From Hallerella sp963652365 (GTDB taxonomy: Bacteria > Fibrobacterota > Fibrobacteria > Fibrobacterales > Fibrobacteraceae), in assembly GCA_963652365.1 (NCBI GenBank), contig CAVJTH010000009.1:15801-79800 (forward strand): 64,000 bases of DNA, read 5' to 3'. Positions 44,364 to 53,034 of this stretch are shown here, piece after piece. A program made the translations under genes and the position numbers. Numbering within the stretch: the first letter of the stretch is position 1; every line of letters begins with the position of its first letter. The notes under the pieces were generated by a model. That model did no database searches and was not told the DNA's origin. It saw only the letters and a list, made by a program, of their open reading frames with translations.

Positions 44364-45647
44364 ATGAATATTCTCGTTATCGGCAGTGGCGGTCGTGAAA
44401 ACGCGATTGCGCTTGCCGTCAAAAAGTCGCCGCTCTGTTCGAACCTGGTCGCCGCGCCGGGAAATCCGGGAATGGAACGCCTGGGAAAGTGCATCCCCGT
44501 CGATGTCGAAGATCCGCGCGCGATTGCGGACTTGGCGGAACGCGAAAAAATCGACCTGACGATTGTCGGACCGGAAGTTCCGCTGGTAAACGGGGTGGTC
44601 GATGAATTCCGTCGTCGCGGGCTTCGGGCATTCGGTCCGGTGAAAGGCGCAGCGGCCCTCGAAGGCAGCAAGGCGTTTTCCAAGAATTTCATGAAGAAGT
44701 ATGGGATCCCGACCGCTGCCTATGAAACGTTTACCGCGTTGGATCCGGCACTCGAATTTCTGAAGGAACATCCCGCTCCGATTGTCGTCAAGGCGTCGGG
44801 ACTTGCCGCCGGGAAAGGCGCTGTCGTCTGCCTCACGGACGCGGAAGCTCGGGAAGCGGTCGAGGAAATGCTCGGCGACAAGGCCGTATTCGGCGAATCG
44901 GGCAAGACGGTCGTCATCGAGGAATTCATGGATGGCGAAGAAGCGTCCCTCTTCGCGGTCTGCGACGGCAAGGATTACGTCCTGCTTTCGTCTGCCCAGG
45001 ACCACAAGCGGGTCTTTGACGGGGACAGGGGACCGAACACGGGCGGAATGGGCGCCTACACGCCGGCTCCGGTCGTCACGCCGGAAGTCCTTTCGCGGGT
45101 CAAAAAGGAAATTATCGAACCGACCCTTCGCGGCATGGCGCAGGAAGGCTCTCCCTATACGGGCGTTCTCTATGTGGGAATCATGGTAACGAAGGACGGT
45201 CCCAAGGTGGTGGAGTACAACTGTCGCCTGGGCGATCCGGAGTGTCAGGTCGTTCTCCCGGCTTACGACGGCGATGTCCTTGCGCTATTCGATGCCGCGG
45301 AAAAGGGAAACCTGAAGAATTTTGACGCTCCGGTCGAGCCGAAGGGTTCCGCGGCGATCGTCGTCATGGCGAGCGAAGGCTATCCCGGAAGCTATGCCAA
45401 GGGAAAAGCGATCTCGGGCATCGAGGCGGCGGAAGCTCTCGGCGCGATGGTCGTTCACGCGGGAACGAAAATGGAAAACGGTTCGCTCGTGACCGCGGGC
45501 GGTCGCGTCCTGGGCGTCGTCGGGACCGGTGCGGACCTGAAGGCTGCTCTCGACAAGGCTTACGAAGGCTGCGAAAAGATTCATTTCGACGGCGCTTTCT
45601 ATCGCAAGGACATCGGACAAAAAGGACTCGCAAAATGCAAGAAGTAA
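44364..45647 (+). CDS. purD: Phosphoribosylamine-glycine ligase
   Basis: A 427-residue ATP-grasp enzyme making GAR in purine synthesis. It opens MNILVIGSGGRENAIA and contains IVKASGLAAGKGAVVC, EEFMDGEEASLFAVCDG and YNCRLGDPECQVVLP. An AAAGGA site precedes the ATG at 44364. Its last 13 bases overlap purE, so the two are translationally coupled. Confidence 0.99.
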   Translation: MNILVIGSGGRENAIALAVKKSPLCSNLVAAPGNPGMERLGKCIPVDVEDPRAIADLAEREKIDLTIVGPEVPLVNGVVDEFRRRGLRAFGPVKGAAALEGSKAFSKNFMKKYGIPTAAYETFTALDPALEFLKEHPAPIVVKASGLAAGKGAVVCLTDAEAREAVEEMLGDKAVFGESGKTVVIEEFMDGEEASLFAVCDGKDYVLLSSAQDHKRVFDGDRGPNTGGMGAYTPAPVVTPEVLSRVKKEIIEPTLRGMAQEGSPYTGVLYVGIMVTKDGPKVVEYNCRLGDPECQVVLPAYDGDVLALFDAAEKGNLKNFDAPVEPKGSAAIVVMASEGYPGSYAKGKAISGIEAAEALGAMVVHAGTKMENGSLVTAGGRVLGVVGTGADLKAALDKAYEGCEKIHFDGAFYRKDIGQKGLAKCKK

Positions 45648-46102
45648 AAAATCCCCTGGTGGGCATCGTCACCGGCAGCGCTTCGGACAAGGCGATTGTC
45701 GATAAGGTAACCGGCGTTCTCGACGAGTTCGGGGTGGTCTGGGAATACAACGTGCTTTCGGCTCACCGTACGCCGAACAAGACGGCGAAGTATGCGCAGG
45801 ATGCCGCCGGTCGCGGCGTGCAGGTTCTTGTCGGGATTGCCGGACTTGCCGCGGCTCTTCCGGGAACTCTTGCCGCGAACACGATCCTTCCGGTCATCGG
45901 CGTTCCGGGAGACGGCGGACCACTTTCGGGCGTGGATGCCCTGCATTCCATCGTGCAGATGCCATCCGGGATTCCCGTGGCGACGGTCGGAATCGGAAAC
46001 GGCAAGAACGCGGCCTATCTCGCGATCGCGATTCTCGCGCTTTCCCATGCGGACATTCGCAAGAAGCTTGCCGATTACCGCAAGTCCCTGGGCGATATCT
46101 AG
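45635..46102 (+). CDS. purE: N5-carboxyaminoimidazole ribonucleotide mutase
   Basis: A 155-residue class I PurE (VGIVTGSASDKAIVDKV, then NVLSAHRTPNKTAKYA, then PVIGVPGDGGPLSGVDALHS). It rearranges N5-CAIR to CAIR. No purK is adjacent. It overlaps purD by 13 bases and abuts the next gene. Confidence 0.97.
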   Translation: MQEVKNPLVGIVTGSASDKAIVDKVTGVLDEFGVVWEYNVLSAHRTPNKTAKYAQDAAGRGVQVLVGIAGLAAALPGTLAANTILPVIGVPGDGGPLSGVDALHSIVQMPSGIPVATVGIGNGKNAAYLAIAILALSHADIRKKLADYRKSLGDI

Positions 46103-46870
46103 GTGCTCCGTACAGTCTCCCTGATCCTCTTGTCCGCTGTCGCCGCGTTTTCCCTGGATGCGGCAGGCGTTCCCTGGGCGAAGGGAGAACAGCTCTTCTT
46201 TCGGCTGAGCTGGGGCTTTGTCACGGCGGGTTCCGCCGACATGAACGTCTATCCGCGCGACGACGGAAAAGTGCTGTTCGAAAGCGTGGCACGGAACAAC
46301 GGCGCATTTAAATCGATCTATCCGGTCGCCGATACGATTCGGACGCTTTCTTCCTCGGCGACCCTTCTGCCCGATGCGTTTTCGAAAATCCTGAACGAGG
46401 GTTCCTATTTCAGCTCGTCCCGGATTCTCTTTGACCGAAAATCTCAAAAGGCGTTCCTTTCGGATACCGTCTTCGCGAATTCGCGGCGCAACGCCTTCAA
46501 GTCGAGCGTGGATACGGTTCTTTCCCTTGATGGCGACGAGCATTGCATCATTTCGGCGTTTTACCGTGTCCGCAGCATGGACCTGACCGGGAAGAAGGAA
46601 ACCTCCTTTTCCGCGGTCAGCGGCAAGAAGCGCTACGCTCTTCGGGTGATCATCCACGGGCGAGAGACCGTCGAAACGAAACTCGGCAAGTTCAAGTGCA
46701 TCAAGGTGGAGCCCGTTCTCGGCGATGACGGGGCGTTCAAGGCTTCGGGAAGGCTCTTTATCTGGCTTTCGGACGACAACAGGCGGTTGCCCGTGCTGAT
46801 GCGCGTGAAGATTCCCATCGGTTCCATCAAGGGGGAGCTGGTGAAATTCAACCAGGGAAGCGCGGAATGA
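46103..46870 (+). CDS. DUF3108 exported protein
   Basis: A 255-residue protein starting GTG immediately after the purE stop, with a signal peptide (MLRTVSLILLSAVAAFSLDA). DUF3108 features follow: an early GEQLFFRLSWGFVTAGSADM strand and a late GKFKCIKVEP...WLSDDNRRLPV pattern. These are periplasmic or outer-membrane-associated beta proteins of unknown role. Co-transcription with purDE is probably incidental. Confidence 0.85.
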   Translation: MLRTVSLILLSAVAAFSLDAAGVPWAKGEQLFFRLSWGFVTAGSADMNVYPRDDGKVLFESVARNNGAFKSIYPVADTIRTLSSSATLLPDAFSKILNEGSYFSSSRILFDRKSQKAFLSDTVFANSRRNAFKSSVDTVLSLDGDEHCIISAFYRVRSMDLTGKKETSFSAVSGKKRYALRVIIHGRETVETKLGKFKCIKVEPVLGDDGAFKASGRLFIWLSDDNRRLPVLMRVKIPIGSIKGELVKFNQGSAE

Positions 46871-46911
46871 CAGCCTGCGACCTTTTTCAATTTTCTTTTA
46901 CAGAAAATATT

Positions 46912-46941
46912 TTGCTTATATCCTTGAGAATAAACTATATT
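46912..46941 (+). promoter_or_regulatory. Promoter of the outer-membrane protein gene
   Basis: TTGCTT (46912-46917), an 18-nt spacer and TATATT (46936-46941), followed by a leader of about 40 nt with a GAGG site. Confidence 0.55.
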
Positions 46942-46984
46942 GAAAAGCGGAACTGTCCTATCTATAAATAGAGGCTCTTTAGCG

Positions 46985-47806
46985 ATGTTCAAAAAGATAA
47001 GTGTCCTGTTGTTTTCGTTGGCCGTGGCCAGCTTTGCCCAGAACGATGAAGACTCTTACGAGGCAAGCGCTTCGGACGAAAACGCCTATGTCGAGGAGTC
47101 CGATTCGCGGGCCATCGACCGCGCCAAGCGTCGTGAATTTGAAAAAGACCAGCGACTGGATGAATTTGCGAACAATATCCGTCGTCGCGACTGGCTGAAA
47201 GATCGCCTGGTGTTCCAGCTGGGCATGGGTTCCCGCCAACCGGTCATGGGCGAAACGGGGCTCGGCATGGGCTTTGGGTTTGGAGCGGAATACATCACGC
47301 GCTGGCATCTGGGTCTCTATGGCTCGTTCGGCTTCATCCCGAGTGGCGACGATCCGGATTTTTCGAACTTTACCCTGGAAGGCGGCACGGGCTGGAAGGT
47401 CGGTCTAAACTACTACCTTTTCCCGAAGAATCCGCTACACCTGGGCTTCTCCGCCTCCTATGGAACGGTCTATTACGACCATGACGTCGTTGCGGATTCC
47501 ACGAACGACTTCACCCGCAAGCTTCTCACGACGATGGGATTCCAGTTCGATGTCCTCATCACCTATCTGACGAACGAGTGGTACTATCTCCAGTTCGCAA
47601 TCGGCATGTACTATGCGCCGAACGCCTATGACGATTCCCATCAAAAGAACTTGAAGAACGAAGAGGTCTCCCGCGTGCTTGACAAGGACGGCATCTCGAA
47701 GTTCGGGCTTGTCTTTGGCATTACGATAGGATTCGCCTTGCCGGAATTCTTCCCGGATGCGACAGAAATTCGTCGTCGCGAACGCGAAAAGAAATACGAC
47801 GACTAG
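46985..47806 (+). CDS. Putative outer-membrane beta-barrel protein
   Basis: A 273-residue protein with a signal peptide (MFKKISVLLFSLAVASFAQ). An acidic, charged linker follows (residues 20-65), then alternating amphipathic strands rich in Gly and aromatics (GLGMGFGFGAEYITRWHLGL, GWKVGLNYYLF, LGFSASYGTVYYD) typical of a small barrel. The end is charged (RRREREKKYDD). No specific family is recognised. It is flanked by its own promoter and terminator. Confidence 0.65.
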   Translation: MFKKISVLLFSLAVASFAQNDEDSYEASASDENAYVEESDSRAIDRAKRREFEKDQRLDEFANNIRRRDWLKDRLVFQLGMGSRQPVMGETGLGMGFGFGAEYITRWHLGLYGSFGFIPSGDDPDFSNFTLEGGTGWKVGLNYYLFPKNPLHLGFSASYGTVYYDHDVVADSTNDFTRKLLTTMGFQFDVLITYLTNEWYYLQFAIGMYYAPNAYDDSHQKNLKNEEVSRVLDKDGISKFGLVFGITIGFALPEFFPDATEIRRREREKKYDD

Positions 47807-47832
47807 CTTGTAAAAGTCGAGCTTGACCCAGG

Positions 47833-47859
47833 CCTCGCCATGAAAGTGGCGAGGTTTTT
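47833..47859 (+). terminator. Terminator after the outer-membrane protein gene
   Basis: CCTCGCC (47833-47839) pairs with GGCGAGG (47848-47854), followed by TTTTT. Confidence 0.85.
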
Positions 47860-47992
47860 GCATCTTGTCGGAATGCTTCTGTTTTTTTACCAAGTTTCCG
47901 TAGATATTTTTCGGATTCAAGCGTTATAGGAGTGAATAGGGAATCGTTCCCTGTTTTGCCGAAGCGAGGCGTATTCGCGATAAGGAACTTGC

Positions 47993-48994
47993 ATGAAGAC
48001 ACGAAAGGAAACCAGAAGACACGAGGAGACGTTCGAAGAATTCAAGGGAGCAGGCGTCTATGCCGACTTGATGCTCGATCCGACGTTCAAGAAGGCTTTC
48101 AATCCCGATACTCGAAACAAGGTCTGCCTGATAGAACTCTTGAACGCCTTGCTGGAGGGCGAGATGGAAAATCCAATTACGGATGTCCATTCCCGCGACA
48201 AGGAATGTAGGCGCGGATCGAACGAAAACCGGTTCTCCATTTTCGACTTGCATTGTGTCGATACGCTTGGAAGACATTTTATCGTTGAAGTGCAGCTCGC
48301 CAAGCTGACAAATATCGTGAATCGGGCCATATTCTATACCTCGCAGATGATTGTCGCGCAGGGAGAACGCGGAAAGAACTATCGCTACGAGCTGGATCCC
48401 GTGATAACCGTTGTCCTGATGGATTTTGACATTTTCAATGACGACAGGTATATTCACCAGGCGAAGTTGCGCGGCAAGGACGGTTTGGCGCTAAGCGACA
48501 CGGTCTGCCTTGTCCTTGTCGAAATTCCCAAGTTCGACAAGGAGGCGGGAATGCTCAAGACGGCGCTTGACAAGGGTCTTTATGCGCTCAAGAACATCAA
48601 GAACTTGCGAAAGATGCCATCCGGCTATGAAGGCTCGTCCTTTGAACTATTGTTTCAAACGGCGAAATTAGCTAGATTGACAAAAGAGGAACAAAAAATG
48701 ATCGATGCCGCACAAAAAGCGAAATGGGATGAAAATGCCATTCGCGATTACAACGAATCGCAGCTTAGACACGGGCTGGAACGAGGGCTTGCGACAGGGT
48801 TTAAACAGGGCCTTCAACAAGGTCTTCAAAAAGGTCTTCAAAAAGGTCTTCGGCAAGGTCGTCAACAAGGCCGGAAGGAAGGCGTTTCCGCAAAAGCGAC
48901 TGAAATCGCGAAGGCGATGAAGGCGAATGGACTTTCCCGGGAAATCATCTTGAAATGTTCAGGTATTTCGGAAGAAGAATTCGCCAAGCTCTAG
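47993..48994 (+). CDS. Rpn-family PD-(D/E)XK nuclease / transposase-like protein
   Basis: A 333-residue protein of the recombination-promoting nuclease (TIGR01784-like) family. The core is YADLMLDPTFKKAFN near the start and FDLHCVDTLGRHFIVEVQLA (about residues 83-102), with the Asp and the E-x-Q variant of the (D/E)xK motif. The C-terminal tail has a run of GLQQGLQKG-type four-residue repeats ending in a basic stretch and a short helical domain. Such proteins are linked to RecA-independent horizontal transfer, and several have phage-defence-like behaviour. No inverted repeats flank it, so it is not part of an intact insertion sequence. Confidence 0.85.
   Translation: MKTRKETRRHEETFEEFKGAGVYADLMLDPTFKKAFNPDTRNKVCLIELLNALLEGEMENPITDVHSRDKECRRGSNENRFSIFDLHCVDTLGRHFIVEVQLAKLTNIVNRAIFYTSQMIVAQGERGKNYRYELDPVITVVLMDFDIFNDDRYIHQAKLRGKDGLALSDTVCLVLVEIPKFDKEAGMLKTALDKGLYALKNIKNLRKMPSGYEGSSFELLFQTAKLARLTKEEQKMIDAAQKAKWDENAIRDYNESQLRHGLERGLATGFKQGLQQGLQKGLQKGLRQGRQQGRKEGVSAKATEIAKAMKANGLSREIILKCSGISEEEFAKL
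48801..48875 (+). repeat. 12-bp tandem repeat inside the Rpn-type gene
   Basis: About six imperfect copies of a 12-base unit near AAGGTCTTCAAA, each encoding Gly-Leu/Arg-Gln-Gln/Lys. The central two are identical. Because the unit is a multiple of three, copy-number change would alter tail length without a frameshift. Confidence 0.85.
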
Positions 48995-49057
48995 CGCATC
49001 CTTGTCGAAAAATCTCGAGACATTTAAAAATCAAAAGACAAAAATCGAAAAATAGAC

Positions 49058-49063
49058 TATATT
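49058..49063 (+). promoter_or_regulatory. -10 box for tRNA-Arg
   Basis: TATATT ending 12 nt before the tRNA 5' end, in an AT-rich upstream stretch. Confidence 0.55.
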
Positions 49064-49075
49064 CTTGCACGACCT

Positions 49076-49149
49076 GTCCGCGTAGCTCAATTGGATAGAG
49101 TGTCAGTTTCCGAAACTGAAGGTCACGAGTTCGACTCTCGTCGTGGGCA
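49076..49149 (+). tRNA. tRNA-Arg (CCG)
   Basis: The acceptor GTCCGCG (49076-49082) pairs with CGTGGGC (49142-49148) using two wobble pairs. The D-arm is GCTCAATTGGATAGAGT and the anticodon stem-loop is TCAGT-TTCCGAA-ACTGA with anticodon CCG. The T-arm is ACGAG-TTCGACT-CTCGT and the discriminator is A. CCA is not encoded. Confidence 0.96.
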
Positions 49150-49152
49150 CTG

Positions 49153-49181
49153 AAAAACGCATCGTTTCACGGTGCGTTTTT
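49153..49181. terminator. Shared terminator of tRNA-Arg and rimO
   Basis: AAAAACGCATCG / CGGTGCGTTTTT with a TTTCA loop, between the tRNA and the 3' end of the oppositely oriented rimO. It can serve both directions. Confidence 0.85.
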
Positions 49182-49187
49182 CTGCTT

Positions 49188-50498
49188 TTAGACTTTGCGG
49201 AGAATCTTTCCGGTCAGTTCGTGAGGCTCCGCATCGACGATCTTGACCCTGTAAAATTCGCCAGGAACGGCGTCTCCTTCGACAATCTTCACAATGTCGT
49301 CGGCATCCAGGGAGTTTCCTTCCGTACGGCCGATAAAGTGGTAATCGCTTTCTTCGGCGACTTCGTCGACGAGTACTTCGAGTTCCTTGCCGATCAGCGC
49401 TTCGTTCGCTTCGGTAGAGATTTCTTCCTGAACATCGTTGATGGCGTCAAGACGTGCCCGGGCGAGATCCTCTGGGACGCCTGGTTCTTCGAGTTCCATT
49501 GCGGGCGTTCCTTCTTCGGGGCTAAAGACAAAGCCTCCCAGATGCTCGAACCGAACCTCCTGGACGAGTTTCATCAGTTCGTCAAAATCCGCATCCGTTT
49601 CGCCGGGAAATCCGACGAGGACCGTTGTGCGGAGCGTGACTCCGGGAATTTTCTCGCGCATCGCCTGAAGCATCTTGCGCAAGCTTTCTTGCGTGTAGTG
49701 GCGACGCATCAGCTTGAGCATCCGATCGCTTGCGTGCTGGATAGGCATGTCGATGTATTTGCAGAGGCGCGGTTCGCAGGCCATCAGATCGAGAAGCTCG
49801 TCGTCGATGAATTGCGGATACCAGTAGAGCGTACGAATCCAGGGAATGCGCGTTTCGCAAAGAATCGCCTTGAGAAGCTTGGCGAGAGTCGGCCCGTTCC
49901 TTCCCTGTTCGTGGCCGTAAAAAGTCGTATCCTGGGCGATGAGCGTCAGTTCCTTGACGCCCTGGCTTTCGAGCTCCTTCGCTTCGCGGACAATGCTTTC
50001 GATCGAAAAGGAAACTTGCTTTCCGCGGATGTTCGGAATGGCGCAGAACGCACAGCGGCGATCGCAGCCTTCGGCAATTTTCAGATAGGCGTGGTGCGAA
50101 AGATCGCCCAGGTTCAAACGCCTGAGGTTTTCCGTTCCGCTTGACTTCTCTCCCAGCCCGAGAACTTTCAGAATCTTCCCCGGCTCGTAGGTGCCAAGCC
50201 AATAATCGACTTCGGGCATTTCCTTTGGGAGTTCCTGGATGTAGCGTCCGGAAAGGCAGCCGGACACGATGAGCTTCTGGGCGGGTCTCTTCGCTTCGAC
50301 AAAAGACAGAATCGTGTTGATGGACTCTTCTTTTGCCGCTTCGATGAATCCGCAGGTGTTGACCAGGATGTAATCCGCCTTTTCCATGGATGAAACGGAC
50401 TGAAACCCCGCGGAATAGAGTTCGGCGAGGAGGTGCTCGGCATCGACCTGGTTCTTGGCGCAGCCTAGCTGTGCTGCGAAAATGGAGATCCGTTTCAA
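49188..50498 (-). CDS. rimO: Ribosomal protein S12 methylthiotransferase
   Basis: A 436-residue radical-SAM enzyme adding a methylthio group to an Asp of S12. The N-terminal UPF0004 domain carries three cysteines (QLGCAKNQVD, LVNTCGFIE, SGCLSGRY). The radical-SAM motif is CDRRCAFCAIP, and a C-terminal TRAM domain follows. CxxRCxFCxIP and PIQHASDRMLKLMRR are RimO-like rather than MiaB-like. It is three bases downstream of the SPOR gene on the same strand. Confidence 0.96.
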   Translation of the reverse strand: MKRISIFAAQLGCAKNQVDAEHLLAELYSAGFQSVSSMEKADYILVNTCGFIEAAKEESINTILSFVEAKRPAQKLIVSGCLSGRYIQELPKEMPEVDYWLGTYEPGKILKVLGLGEKSSGTENLRRLNLGDLSHHAYLKIAEGCDRRCAFCAIPNIRGKQVSFSIESIVREAKELESQGVKELTLIAQDTTFYGHEQGRNGPTLAKLLKAILCETRIPWIRTLYWYPQFIDDELLDLMACEPRLCKYIDMPIQHASDRMLKLMRRHYTQESLRKMLQAMREKIPGVTLRTTVLVGFPGETDADFDELMKLVQEVRFEHLGGFVFSPEEGTPAMELEEPGVPEDLARARLDAINDVQEEISTEANEALIGKELEVLVDEVAEESDYHFIGRTEGNSLDADDIVKIVEGDAVPGEFYRVKIVDAEPHELTGKILRKV

Positions 50499-50501
50499 GG
50501 G

Positions 50502-51314
50502 TTATTCCCAGTCGTCATAGACTTCTTCGGCGGTCTCCGCCGGCGCCTGGCTTGTCGCGGGCTGTGCTTGCGGCAATGTCTCTGCGGGCGCTTCCGCCGG
50601 CTGGGCGCTTTCTTCCAGAGGCTGTGGCTCGGGAGGGGGAACCTCGACGGCTTCGCTCGAGGAACTTTGGACTTCGGAAGATGACGAAACCGCGGGTTCC
50701 TCGGGAATCTCGGCGTCCGTCGGAATGCTTTCCGCTGCCTGCGTTTCGGTATAGGCCGTGGGAGTGTCTCCGTAAGCGCTGGAGGGTTCGCCGGTTTCCG
50801 GCGATCCGACCGCATCGTTTGCCTTGTTGTCTATCCACCAGGCGAATCCGAGCGGTTCGAGCCTGTTCTTGCCGAAGGCCTTGGCTTCTTCGATCTTCTT
50901 GAAATATCCGACGCGAACCCGGTAATAGGAGCCTTCGAGCTCGCCGGGGTTTTCGACCTGCGCGAGATAGCCCTTGATTCCCTTTTCTTCGAGCTTCCCG
51001 AGAATCGCGCTTGCGCTTCGTTTCGACGGCTGGATGCTCACCTGGATGGTCACCGAGCCTGCTGAGCCCGGTTCGACGATATCCCTGGAACCCGTCGTAA
51101 AGGTCTCTGCCGAGGTCGAGGAATTGACGGAAAGCGACTGGATTGGCTTGAGTTCCGGCATGGAATCGGCTTTGGCCGTGGAATCTTCGGAAACCTTGAC
51201 TTCTTCGGCTTTCCTTGTCGGAGCGATTTCCGGGACGACATCGTCTTCGCTGTTGCAGCCGACAAGGGCGACCGCGAAAATGGAAAAGGCAATCGAAAAT
51301 TTTACAATGTTCAT
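50502..51314 (-). CDS. SPOR-domain lipoprotein
   Basis: A 270-residue protein. The signal peptide and lipobox are MNIVKFSIAFSIFAVALVGC (V-G-C). A linker rich in Ser/Glu follows, then a SPOR fold at about residues 84-160 (VTIQVSIQPSKRSASAILGK, YYRVRVGYFKKIEEAKAFGK), and a long Pro/Glu/Ser-rich tail. SPOR domains bind denuded peptidoglycan at division sites. The start at 51314 follows AGGAGAGAAA; the longer frame from 51350 lacks this site. It is followed at three bases by rimO. Confidence 0.85.
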   Translation of the reverse strand: MNIVKFSIAFSIFAVALVGCNSEDDVVPEIAPTRKAEEVKVSEDSTAKADSMPELKPIQSLSVNSSTSAETFTTGSRDIVEPGSAGSVTIQVSIQPSKRSASAILGKLEEKGIKGYLAQVENPGELEGSYYRVRVGYFKKIEEAKAFGKNRLEPLGFAWWIDNKANDAVGSPETGEPSSAYGDTPTAYTETQAAESIPTDAEIPEEPAVSSSSEVQSSSSEAVEVPPPEPQPLEESAQPAEAPAETLPQAQPATSQAPAETAEEVYDDWE

Positions 51315-51451
51315 TTTCTCTCCTATGAAACGAGCGAAAAAGGCTTTCAAAAAATATATATAAGTCTTTGGATGGTCGCAAGTTATGAAATGTCAAAAAG
51401 TTTCAAAAAGGGGAATAGGGAGCTCTGCTGGGCGCGGAATGCGGAAATCCC

Positions 51452-51480
51452 TTGACGAATCAGGGGCGATAAGGTATATT
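51452..51480 (+). promoter_or_regulatory. Promoter of rpsU
   Basis: TTGACG (51452-51457), a 17-nt spacer and TATATT (51475-51480), 38 nt before the rpsU ATG. Confidence 0.8.
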
Positions 51481-51518
51481 TGGGGCGCATTCCAAAATTT
51501 TCAACCCGAGGAATTCGA

Positions 51519-51728
51519 ATGATCGGAGTCGTAGTAAAACCCAATGAACCTTTTGAACGCGCCCTCAAGCGCTTTACCAAGTCTTGCGAAAAGAACGGAA
51601 TCATTTCCGACGTGAAGAAGCGCCAGCGCTACGAAAAGCCTTCCGAGGAAAAGAAGCGCATCGAAACGGCTGCCCGTCGCAAGCGTCTCAAGGAAATCGC
51701 CGACGCAAACCGCAAGCGCCTTTACTAA
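51519..51728 (+). CDS. rpsU: 30S ribosomal protein S21
   Basis: A 69-residue basic protein, MIGVVVKPNEPFERALKRFT onward, with the usual Arg/Lys-rich helix (KKRIETAARRKRLKEI). The ATG at 51519 is chosen because the family begins here. It has its own promoter and a hairpin downstream. Confidence 0.96.
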   Translation: MIGVVVKPNEPFERALKRFTKSCEKNGIISDVKKRQRYEKPSEEKKRIETAARRKRLKEIADANRKRLY

Positions 51729-51750
51729 TTCGGTTTTCTTTCGGAATGCC

Positions 51751-51778
51751 AAGGGAAAGTGTTGAAACTTTCCCTTTT
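51751..51778 (+). terminator. Hairpin after rpsU
   Basis: AAGGGAAAGT / ACTTTCCCTT with a 6-nt loop, followed by only a weak T-tract. Confidence 0.6.
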
Positions 51779-51829
51779 GGTGTTTGTATATTTGGAAAGA
51801 CTTAAACCCCAAGTCGGGAAAGGATGATT

Positions 51830-52300
51830 ATGGCAGATTCTTTAGCGAAAGCGGATAGCGAACTTCTCGATCAGATTCTTTCGGACATCAAGGCGGCGAT
51901 GAAGGCTCACGACGCATCGACACTCGAAGTATTGCGAACGCTTCACTCCGATATCAAGAATGTCGCGATCAACGCCAGGAAGGACATCACGGACGAGGTC
52001 GTTCTCGATGTTCTTTCGAAGAGCGTCAAGCAGCGCAACGAATCCATCGAGATGCTCCGCAAGGGTGGGCGCGAGGAAAGCGCCAGGGAAGAAGAGGCGA
52101 CACTTGCCGTCTATCGGAAATACTTGCCGAAGCAGCTTACCGAAGAAGAAGTCAATGCGCTGATCGCGGAAATCAAGAGCCAGGTCGGAGCGGAAGGTCC
52201 AAAGGACATGGGCAAGGTGATGAAGGAACTTTCCCCGAAGACGAAAGGCCGCTTCGACAGCCGCCGTCTGAGCGATCTGGTCAAGTCCGCTCTTGCCTAG
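51830..52300 (+). CDS. YqeY / GatB-like domain protein
   Basis: A 156-residue protein of the GatB/YqeY family (LDQILSDIKAAMKAHDASTL, LRTLHSDIKNVAI, YRKYLPKQLTEEEV, MGKVMKELSPKTKGRFD). The exact role is unknown; the tail domain resembles the tRNA-contacting part of GatB. It follows rpsU, a frequent pairing. The ATG at 51830 is six bases from GGGAAAGG; an ATG at 51824 is too close to it. A TATATT (51787-51792) may drive it. Confidence 0.9.
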   Translation: MADSLAKADSELLDQILSDIKAAMKAHDASTLEVLRTLHSDIKNVAINARKDITDEVVLDVLSKSVKQRNESIEMLRKGGREESAREEEATLAVYRKYLPKQLTEEEVNALIAEIKSQVGAEGPKDMGKVMKELSPKTKGRFDSRRLSDLVKSALA

Positions 52301-52313
52301 GCTTGGTGTCTGG

Positions 52314-52349
52314 AACGAAAAAGCCCGCTCTGCGGGCTTTTTCGTTTTT
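52314..52349. terminator. Bidirectional terminator between yqeY and rpiA
   Basis: A long hairpin AACGAAAAAGCCCGC / GCGGGCTTTTTCGTT with a 3-nt loop. The last bases overlap the rpiA stop codon on the other strand. Confidence 0.9.
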
Positions 52350-53034
52350 AAAACTCCTCGATTCCGTCGGGGGCGGCGAGAATCGCCTTGCTTGCCATGC
52401 CGACAAAGAGGCCGTGTCCAAGAAGCCCCGGAATTTTGTTCAGTTCGAAGTCGAGTCGTTCCGGGTCGGCGATCGGGCCGAATTTCGCGTCGGCGATGAG
52501 GTTTCCGGAATCGCTGATGACGGGGCCGTCCTTGCCGGGGGCTCCCATCCGGACGGAAAGTTTCGCGCCGAGTTTCTTGACTTTGTACGTAACCGAGCCG
52601 ATCGCTCCCGGGAGGATTTCGAGCGGGACCGCGAACTTTTCGCCGAGAGTCCGGACCTTTTTCCCGGAATCCGCGATGATGACGTAGCTGTCCGCCATGG
52701 AGGCGACGATCTTTTCGAGAAGATGCGCCGCGCCGCGACCCTTGACAAGGTTCTTGTTCGGGTCGATTTCGTCGGCGCCGTCGATGGCGATGTCGAGATG
52801 CCTTGCTTCGCCGAGATCGATGAGGGGGATTCCCAGCTTGCGACATTGGAGTGTCGTGCTCCAGCTGGTGCTGACCGCGGTGACCTTGAGGTTCTCGGTG
52901 CGGATGCGTTCGCCGATCCGCTCGACCATGAATGCCGCCGTGCTGCCGGTTCCAAGCCCGACGGCCATGCCGGATTCGATCAGATTCGCTGCGCGGATTC
53001 CTGCCGTTTTTTTCAGTTCGTTCAAGTCGGTCAT
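52348..53034 (-). CDS. rpiA: Ribose-5-phosphate isomerase A
   Basis: A 228-residue RpiA (GMAVGLGTGSTAAFMVERIG, DIAIDGADEIDPN, VKGRGAAHLLEKI), interconverting ribose-5-P and ribulose-5-P. The ATG at 53034 shares a base with the stop of slyD upstream, so the two form an operon with coupled translation. A TTG nine bases further upstream is possible but less likely. Confidence 0.96.
   Translation of the reverse strand: MTDLNELKKTAGIRAANLIESGMAVGLGTGSTAAFMVERIGERIRTENLKVTAVSTSWSTTLQCRKLGIPLIDLGEARHLDIAIDGADEIDPNKNLVKGRGAAHLLEKIVASMADSYVIIADSGKKVRTLGEKFAVPLEILPGAIGSVTYKVKKLGAKLSVRMGAPGKDGPVISDSGNLIADAKFGPIADPERLDFELNKIPGLLGHGLFVGMASKAILAAPDGIEEF

Noticed and set aside
47993..48994. Intact transposon around the Rpn-type gene
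   Set aside because: No flanking inverted repeats or target duplications; the family is called transposase by similarity only.
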